Assembly: GCA_020848375.1 (NCBI GenBank)
Contig: JADLAF010000013.1
Location: forward strand, 1-57,354
Direction of reading: 5' to 3'
DNA length: 57,354 nt
Source: Ignavibacteriaceae bacterium
Lineage (GTDB): Bacteria > Bacteroidota > Ignavibacteria > Ignavibacteriales > Ignavibacteriaceae
Shown: piece after piece, positions 52,777 to 57,354 of the stretch
Numbering within the stretch: position 1 is the stretch's first letter
Layout: each line of letters opens with the position of its first letter
Translations under genes and position numbers: made by a program
The notes under the pieces: generated by a model
What the model was told of the DNA's origin: nothing
What the model saw: the letters and a program-made list of their open reading frames with translations, nothing else
Databases searched by the model: none

Positions 52777-53160
52777 ATGTCAAAAGAAAGCAATCTTAGT
52801 AAAGGTCTGTTAATCGGATTTCTAACTGGTGCTGTTGTAGGCGGGGCTGTGGCTCTTCTCTACGCACCCAAAAGCGGCAAAGAGCTGAGAAATGATCTTG
52901 CCGGAAAAGCCGATGACATCCTTGATGAAGCTGAAAAAATGTTCAACGAAGGCAAATCAAGAAGTGAAAAGCTTGTTACTGACGCAAAAGTAAAAGCTGA
53001 TGAACTTCTGGTTGAAGCTAAAAAAGTTCTTGATGATGCACGCGTAAAGGCGACAGAAGTCTATGCTCAGAGCAAGGACAAACTTGCCTCAGAAGGCGGC
53101 AGAATCAAGGAAGCCGTTAAAGCCGGCGTAGATAACTACAAAGAAAACAGGAATTCCTGA
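52777..53160 (+). CDS. YtxH-domain protein
   Basis: A 127-residue protein with one N-terminal membrane helix, in the YtxH pattern GLLIGFLTGAVVGGAVALLYAPKSGKELRNDL. A long Lys/Glu/Ala-rich amphipathic helix or coiled coil follows, with repeated AKVKADELLVEAKKVLDDARVKATE units. This family is stress-related in Firmicutes but functionally undefined. CGGAG precedes the ATG. It sits between icd and a DUF948-like gene, a pair often adjacent in genomes. Confidence 0.9.
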   Translation: MSKESNLSKGLLIGFLTGAVVGGAVALLYAPKSGKELRNDLAGKADDILDEAEKMFNEGKSRSEKLVTDAKVKADELLVEAKKVLDDARVKATEVYAQSKDKLASEGGRIKEAVKAGVDNYKENRNS

Positions 53161-53168
53161 CCAACGGT

Positions 53169-53546
53169 ATGGAATCACTCATATCGCTGGCTCAACTTCT
53201 GCTTCTTCTTTCGGCTTCTGCTCTTTGTATAGCAATAATTGTATATATAGGCAGAATCACCAGAAAAATCGAAGAGATGCAGTCTGACATCAAGAAAATA
53301 TCTGAGCAGGTGAGTCCGTTAGTGGACTCACTTCAGCTCATCAGCCGTTCAGTAGCCGAACTCACAGAAAAATTAAACAAGCAGGTTAGTGAGGTTGAAT
53401 GGATTGTTTCTGAGGTTAAAGACAAAATTGAAACAGTGAAAAATTTCAGTACAGTCTTCAGAACAGGTATTGAAGACAGAATGAAATCGCTTCTGGGCGC
53501 TCTTGGATTCGTAAAAGATAAGATGCAGCACCTGTTTAAGAAATAA
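53169..53546 (+). CDS. DUF948-like membrane protein
   Basis: A 125-residue protein with an N-terminal helix (residues 5-26: SLAQLLLLLSASALCIAIIVYI) and an amphipathic heptad-rich remainder (MQSDIKKISEQVSPLVDSLQLI, LTEKLNKQVSEVEWIVSEVKDKIE), like DUF948 proteins that often accompany YtxH. Function is unknown; a membrane-tethered coiled coil. It starts 8 nt after ytxH. Confidence 0.8.
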   Translation: MESLISLAQLLLLLSASALCIAIIVYIGRITRKIEEMQSDIKKISEQVSPLVDSLQLISRSVAELTEKLNKQVSEVEWIVSEVKDKIETVKNFSTVFRTGIEDRMKSLLGALGFVKDKMQHLFKK

Positions 53547-53585
53547 AAATTTTCATCATTATCCCATGAAATAAGGAGACCCACT

Positions 53586-55679
53586 GTGAAGGAATACCTT
53601 CCCGAATCTATGCGAAATCTTTGTTTCATCGGTCATGGCAGCAGCGGAAAAACCACTCTCGCTGAGGTCTGTATATATACCGCCGGTGAAACAACCAGAA
53701 TCGGAACGATTGCTGAAGGCAATACTCAGTCCGATTATACCTCTAATGAAATAGAAAAACAATTCTCCATCTCCCTCTCTCTGTTACACTTCGACTGGAA
53801 AAACTGCAAAATAAACTGGATTGATACTCCCGGATATACAGATTTTATCGGCGAAGTAAAGTGTGCTATGAAAGTAGCTGATACTGCTGTTATGGTGATT
53901 AAAGCATTTGAAGGAGTTGAAGTTGGTTCGGAAATAACCGGACATTTTGTAAACGAGTTTAAAATGCCATCAGCAATTGTCATTAATAAATGTGATAACG
54001 AAAAAGCACGATTTGATGAAGTTGTTACCATGACAAAAGAACGCCTGACTAACGGCGCAATGGTGGTGACATTTCCTGCAAATCCGGGTCTTGGATTTGA
54101 TACCATAATTGATGTGATCAGTATGAAAGCATACACTTATGGTGCTGCAGGTTCAAAGAATGTTACTGTCAATGAAATTCCTGCTGATCTAAAGACACGC
54201 GCTGAGGAATATCGAACTCTTCTGATTGAAAAAGTTGCTGAACTTAATGAAGAGTTCATGAATGAGTATTTTGAAACTGGCGGCTTAAGCGATGAAGATC
54301 TGAAAGCAGGAATTACTGAATCAATACTTAAAAGAAGTTTAACTCCCGTTTTTGCAACCAGCGCAACAAATGTGGTCGGTGTCAATAATTTTCTCGACTT
54401 TATTGAAGCATATTTCCCGAATCCTCTTCAAATGCCGCCAGTTACCGGAAAGCTTAAGGATAAGGAAGAATTAATAGTTGTTAAGCCGGATCCGAAAGCA
54501 GATCCTGTTATTTTCGTTTTCAAAACGCTGGCGGAGCAGCATGTGGGCGAACTTTCGCTTTTCCGGGTGTTCTCCGGTGAAGTGCATCCTGGAATGGACA
54601 TGGTTAATGAAGCTAACGGAAAGATTGAACGCCTTAATCAACTTTCGATCTTGAACGGCCGAAACAGAAGAGATGTTCTGTCTTTAGTTGCAGGTGATAT
54701 GGGTGCGGTTGTAAAACTGAAAGACACTCACACAAACAATACTCTTGCATCAAAAAATTTGCCTGTCATTCTTGATGAAATTTTATTCCCTGAGCCAATT
54801 ATTCGCGGAGCAATTCAGCCGAAGGCAAAAGGGGATGAAGACAAAATTGCCACAGGACTTCATACTTTGAGTGAGGAAGATCCGTCATTCAGCGTGAAGT
54901 ACGATCCTGAAATTGCTCAGACGATCATAAGCGGGCAGGGTGAGCTTCATCTTGCGCTTGCTGTGAAGCGTCTGAAGGAAAGATATAAGGTTGATGTTGA
55001 TTTGATTGAACCCAGAATTCCTTACCGGGAAGCCATTAAAGGGAAGTGTCTTTCTGCAGAATACAAACATAAAAAACAATCAGGCGGAAGAGGTCAGTAT
55101 GGGCATGTGTTCCTTAAATTGGAACCGCAGCCAAGAGGAACCGGTTTCCAGTTTGAAGATGCAATTGTCGGCGGAGTTGTTCCCGGCAGATTTATACCGG
55201 CAGTAGAAAAAGGAGTTCAGGATTCGCTTATTAAAGGCGTGTTAGCGGGATATCCGATTGTTGATGTAAAGTGCACCTTGTTTGATGGATCATATCATGA
55301 TGTTGACTCTGATGAAATGTCATTCAAAATTGCAGCGTCAATGGGTTTTAAGAAAGCATTTATGGAATCTAAACCAGTGCTTCTTGAACCAATCTATGAT
55401 GTTGCAGTTACAGTCCCTGAAGAGTTCATGGGCGATGTCATGGGTGATATGTCAAGCCGGAGAGGTAAAATCCTTGGAATGGATGCTGATGGTCACTTCC
55501 AGAAAATCAAAGCTCAGGTTCCGCTCTCAGAACTTTACAAATATTCTTCAGCTCTCCGCAGTCTCACACAGGGACGCGGCAGCCACACACGGAAATTCTC
55601 TCATTACGAAGAAGTTCCGAAAGAGGTTGAAAACCATATTGTAGAAGAGTATAAGAAGTCACGCGCAGAAGGCGCCTGA
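53586..55679 (+). CDS. EF-G2-type elongation factor G paralog
   Basis: A 697-residue translational GTPase of the EF-G-like branch, not the canonical EF-G. It starts with GTG behind AAGGAG. The P-loop is GHGSSGKTT (Gly16-Thr24), where EF-G has AHIDAGKTT. Switch II reads DTPGYTDF, with Tyr84 where EF-G and EF-Tu carry the catalytic histidine. The NKCD specificity motif, domain II, SGGRGQYGHVFLKLEP in domain IV and GDMSSRRGKILGMD in domain V are all kept. From memory, a Bacteroides EF-G2 lacking GTPase activity still supports slow translocation during starvation. This protein might act similarly. Binding of ribosomes is predicted, but canonical fusA must be elsewhere. Confidence 0.88.
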   Translation: MKEYLPESMRNLCFIGHGSSGKTTLAEVCIYTAGETTRIGTIAEGNTQSDYTSNEIEKQFSISLSLLHFDWKNCKINWIDTPGYTDFIGEVKCAMKVADTAVMVIKAFEGVEVGSEITGHFVNEFKMPSAIVINKCDNEKARFDEVVTMTKERLTNGAMVVTFPANPGLGFDTIIDVISMKAYTYGAAGSKNVTVNEIPADLKTRAEEYRTLLIEKVAELNEEFMNEYFETGGLSDEDLKAGITESILKRSLTPVFATSATNVVGVNNFLDFIEAYFPNPLQMPPVTGKLKDKEELIVVKPDPKADPVIFVFKTLAEQHVGELSLFRVFSGEVHPGMDMVNEANGKIERLNQLSILNGRNRRDVLSLVAGDMGAVVKLKDTHTNNTLASKNLPVILDEILFPEPIIRGAIQPKAKGDEDKIATGLHTLSEEDPSFSVKYDPEIAQTIISGQGELHLALAVKRLKERYKVDVDLIEPRIPYREAIKGKCLSAEYKHKKQSGGRGQYGHVFLKLEPQPRGTGFQFEDAIVGGVVPGRFIPAVEKGVQDSLIKGVLAGYPIVDVKCTLFDGSYHDVDSDEMSFKIAASMGFKKAFMESKPVLLEPIYDVAVTVPEEFMGDVMGDMSSRRGKILGMDADGHFQKIKAQVPLSELYKYSSALRSLTQGRGSHTRKFSHYEEVPKEVENHIVEEYKKSRAEGA

Positions 55680-55696
55680 TTATTTATTATAACCAC

Positions 55697-55737
55697 AGCC
55701 GGAGGTTACTTTTTGGTATCCTCCGGCTTTTATTTTT
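55697..55737 (+). terminator. Rho-independent terminator after the EF-G2 gene
   Basis: AGCCGGAGG (55697-55705) and its complement (55720-55728) form a 9-bp GC-rich stem with a 14-nt loop, followed by TTTATTTTTG. It lies close to the next start, so the HIT gene probably depends on read-through or on a nearby promoter. Confidence 0.85.
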
Positions 55738-55745
55738 GGATATAT

Positions 55746-56243
55746 ATGGAAAAACTCTGGTCTCCGTGGCGCTCACAGTACATTGAATCATTTAAGGAAA
55801 AAAAAGCTCCGACAGGATGCATCTTTTGCAGCGCAAAAGATGAGAAAGCTGGTGAGCCGGATTCCTTAGTTGTTGTAAAAAACAAACTGACCATGATAGT
55901 AATGAATCTTTATCCTTACAATAACGGTCACTTAATGATTGTGCCCTATCGTCATATATCTGAATTTGATCATCTTACTTCAGATGAGCGGATTGAAATT
56001 TTCAGTGAAGTTGAAAGGTCAATTAAAGCGCTTAAAATGACTCTAAGACCGGAAGGTTTTAATATCGGGGCAAATCTTGGTAAAGCAGCGGGAGCCGGGA
56101 TAGACACTCATCTTCATTTTCACGTGGTACCCAGGTGGAATGGGGACACTAACTTTATGCCAGTGTTGGGGGAAGTTAAAGTTTTATCGCAAGATTTATT
56201 AAAGGGGAGGGACGAACTCAGAGAAGCGTTTAAGGTACTTTAA
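55746..56243 (+). CDS. HIT family hydrolase (Ap4A phosphorylase-like)
   Basis: A 165-residue nucleotide-binding enzyme of the histidine-triad superfamily. The N-terminus MEKLWSPWRSQYI and the pair CIFC (residues ~30-33) are typical of the Ap4A-phosphorylase-like subgroup. The catalytic triad reads HLHFHVVPRW, and GHLMIVPYRH is the second family motif. I start at the ATG at 55746; the longer frame from 55713 would run through the terminator hairpin. Its stop overlaps the stop of the convergent marR-type gene by 3 nt. Confidence 0.93.
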   Translation: MEKLWSPWRSQYIESFKEKKAPTGCIFCSAKDEKAGEPDSLVVVKNKLTMIVMNLYPYNNGHLMIVPYRHISEFDHLTSDERIEIFSEVERSIKALKMTLRPEGFNIGANLGKAAGAGIDTHLHFHVVPRWNGDTNFMPVLGEVKVLSQDLLKGRDELREAFKVL

Positions 56244-56725
56244 GCTACCGTGGACTCATGATGACCGGCGGTTAGCCAGTTGTCAATCCGGGAAAATAAG
56301 TTCACCATTGCCTGTAACACTCCGGCTTTCTCCTGAGGGTTAAGCGCACTGAGTACTTCCTTATGCAAATCTATATATTGTGTATGAACATATTTTAGGA
56401 ACTCATATCCAGAGGGAGTAAGAGTAAGTCTCATGTTTCTGCGGTCGTTTGGCTCCTCCTGTCTGTCCACAAATCCCTTAACAACCAATCCATTTATAAT
56501 CCGAGTACAGCGGCTTGGGCTAAGCCCCATTCTGACTGCGACAATCTTACTGTTTATACTTTCATTTTCATGGATTAACCGGAGGCATCGGAATTCTGCC
56601 TGGGTCAGGTGATACTCCTTCACTCTGACCTCCTCCTTTCTGTGACAACTGTCCAGAATTTTATAAGTAAGTTCTGCGAGCTGCTCAGCAGAATCCGATG
56701 TCTGAATCTCCGGTCTGTATTCCAT
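56240..56725 (-). CDS. MarR-family transcriptional regulator
   Basis: A 161-residue winged-helix regulator. The core reads LTQAEFRCLRLIHENESINSKIVAVRMGLSPSRCTRIINGLVVKGFVDRQEEPNDRRNMRLTLTPSGYEFL, with a recognition helix around residues 68-82 and the wing Asp-Arg-Arg motif (DRRNMRL). MarR proteins respond to phenolics, oxidants or stress. Cys27 and Cys46 could be redox-sensitive, but this is speculative. It follows the multiheme cytochrome by 23 nt on the same strand and could be co-transcribed with it. Confidence 0.92.
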   Translation of the reverse strand: MEYRPEIQTSDSAEQLAELTYKILDSCHRKEEVRVKEYHLTQAEFRCLRLIHENESINSKIVAVRMGLSPSRCTRIINGLVVKGFVDRQEEPNDRRNMRLTLTPSGYEFLKYVHTQYIDLHKEVLSALNPQEKAGVLQAMVNLFSRIDNWLTAGHHESTVA

Positions 56726-56748
56726 GCTACGAAGCCATCTATTGAATC

Positions 56749-57354
56749 TTAGTAATCTACTTCAGTTCCATAAACATTTAGTTTCCCATTGATATGCTTT
56801 TGCTTATCAATAATGGTATATGTAGTTCCGCTTACCGTAACAACATCTCCATGGCAGAAACTACAGTTCTGAACGCTTGGATGATTGCCGCCATTAGCAA
56901 GAGTTTTTGGTAACGGGTCACCTGTTGCTGCATCACCATGACAGCTTCCGCATTTTGCCCCGTCAGTGCCGGCACTCCAGACAGCAATATTATCAGTATT
57001 ACCATTTTTGAATGAACCGTGGCAGTAACTGTCAGCGCATCCTTTTTTGTTTGTTCCGGGCACGGTTACAAATCGAGGATTTGGCACATTGGTCGGGAGC
57101 GATGATGCATAGTACTGATTTCCGCTTACGTTTGTACTGATGCTGGACTTTGCACTGAAGATAAGTTCAGCACCGGGGGTGCTGTCAAGATGTCCTGCAG
57201 CACCTGCAGTCGCAGGAACAGTGTGACAGTCACCACAAACTAATGCCGGACCGTTTCCAAGACCCTGCATGTGCAAAACGTGGGCGCCGACTGTCTCAGA
57301 TGAATCGCGATCCATTAAATCCTGGGGAGGATATATTATTGACGGATTGCTGAA
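56749..57354 (-). CDS. CxxxxCH/CxxCH multiheme cytochrome, C-terminal part (5' end outside window)
   Basis: The visible 201 codons run open to the window edge, where FSNPSIIYPPQDL precedes the methionine at 57315, so the gene is cut by the boundary. Haem-binding motifs in order are CGDCH, CADSYCH (the unusual CxxxxCH), CGSCH and CSFCH. They are spaced as in the Geobacter-type domain family TIGR01904 (C4xCH paired with C2xCH), with GNHPSVQNC between. Such cytochromes are exported and handle electron transfer, often to extracellular acceptors. The number of haems in the full protein is unknown. The C-terminus KHINGKLNVYGTEVDY matches the usual ending of these domains (HINGKVDV). Confidence 0.9.
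   Translation of the reverse strand, partial: FSNPSIIYPPQDLMDRDSSETVGAHVLHMQGLGNGPALVCGDCHTVPATAGAAGHLDSTPGAELIFSAKSSISTNVSGNQYYASSLPTNVPNPRFVTVPGTNKKGCADSYCHGSFKNGNTDNIAVWSAGTDGAKCGSCHGDAATGDPLPKTLANGGNHPSVQNCSFCHGDVVTVSGTTYTIIDKQKHINGKLNVYGTEVDY

Noticed and set aside
55713-55745. Upstream extension of the HIT protein
   Set aside because: It would be encoded by the terminator loop and stem of the EF-G2 gene, and family members begin at MEKLWSPWR.
1-57354. tRNA, rRNA, insertion sequences, prophage or CRISPR elements
   Set aside because: I looked for transposase or integrase motifs, terminal repeats and cloverleaf-like sequence in the gaps and saw none; short ncRNAs cannot be excluded by eye.

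Overview
The window looks like chromosome of a member of the Ignavibacteria/Chlorobi side of the Bacteroidota superphylum. The strongest clue is the C-terminal sorting module of the protein ending at 26458 (NFPNPFNPTTQIRFSLP, IYDMLGREVATL, then a lysine/methionine-rich tail). This is the type A type-IX-secretion signal in the form I know from Ignavibacterium and Melioribacter relatives. Supporting clues are a PorV-like barrel, DUF5683, DUF5916, four-helix ExbB with paired ExbD, several TTG/GTG starts, and promoter-like sites of the Bacteroidota form (TTG, about 20 nt, TAnnTT(T)G). A multiheme cytochrome at the right edge suggests respiratory metal or extracellular electron chemistry. I see no tRNA, rRNA, CRISPR array, insertion sequence, integrase or phage gene.

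Left part (1-8.2 kb): a truncated TIGR02757/DUF2400 gene, then a same-strand peptide-scavenging set: OPT oligopeptide transporter, dipeptidase PepD, an MFS carrier, two tandem paralogous envelope proteins and an M29-type aminopeptidase. Next (8.3-26.5 kb) is a tightly packed 13-gene envelope operon. It holds a discoidin/FlgD-like surface protein, a PorV-like barrel, a 997-aa outer-membrane protein, a 1048-aa TPR protein, a TonB-like anchor fused to DUF4159, ExbB, ExbD, ExbD, a PstS-like lipoprotein, a second DUF4159 lipoprotein, DUF5683, a small lipoprotein and a T9SS cargo protein. It resembles the ExbB-ExbD-ExbD-TonB-PstS-TPR cluster of Bacteroidota, but the TonB receptor-binding domain is replaced by DUF4159. 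I consider it the best candidate for an undescribed system.

Middle (26.6-37.6 kb): a signalling block follows, with a STAS antagonist interrupted by a one-base frameshift, a receiver-PP2C phosphatase and a Cache-HAMP histidine kinase. It continues into a LysM-FecR protein overlapping a 1616-aa protein with about 15 PKD-like repeats. On the minus strand (37.6-42.4 kb) are a CBS-domain protein, HtpG with a good promoter, and a DUF5916 barrel.

Right part (42.5-57.4 kb): a stand-alone cobalamin-binding protein carries the W-x9-EH signature of CarH-type B12 photoreceptors. A Mla/Mce-type lipid transport operon has an ATPase subunit that has lost Walker A, signature and catalytic residues. A hybrid kinase on the minus strand lacks its phospho-accepting histidine but keeps three receivers. 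Then come housekeeping genes: a small FN3-like secreted protein, Maf, a flippase-like membrane protein, isocitrate dehydrogenase, YtxH and DUF948-like proteins, an EF-G2-type translation factor with the catalytic His replaced by Tyr, a HIT hydrolase, a MarR regulator and the C-terminal part of a CxxxxCH/CxxCH multiheme cytochrome.

All assignments are from reading motifs and recalled family features; no database search or structure prediction was run.
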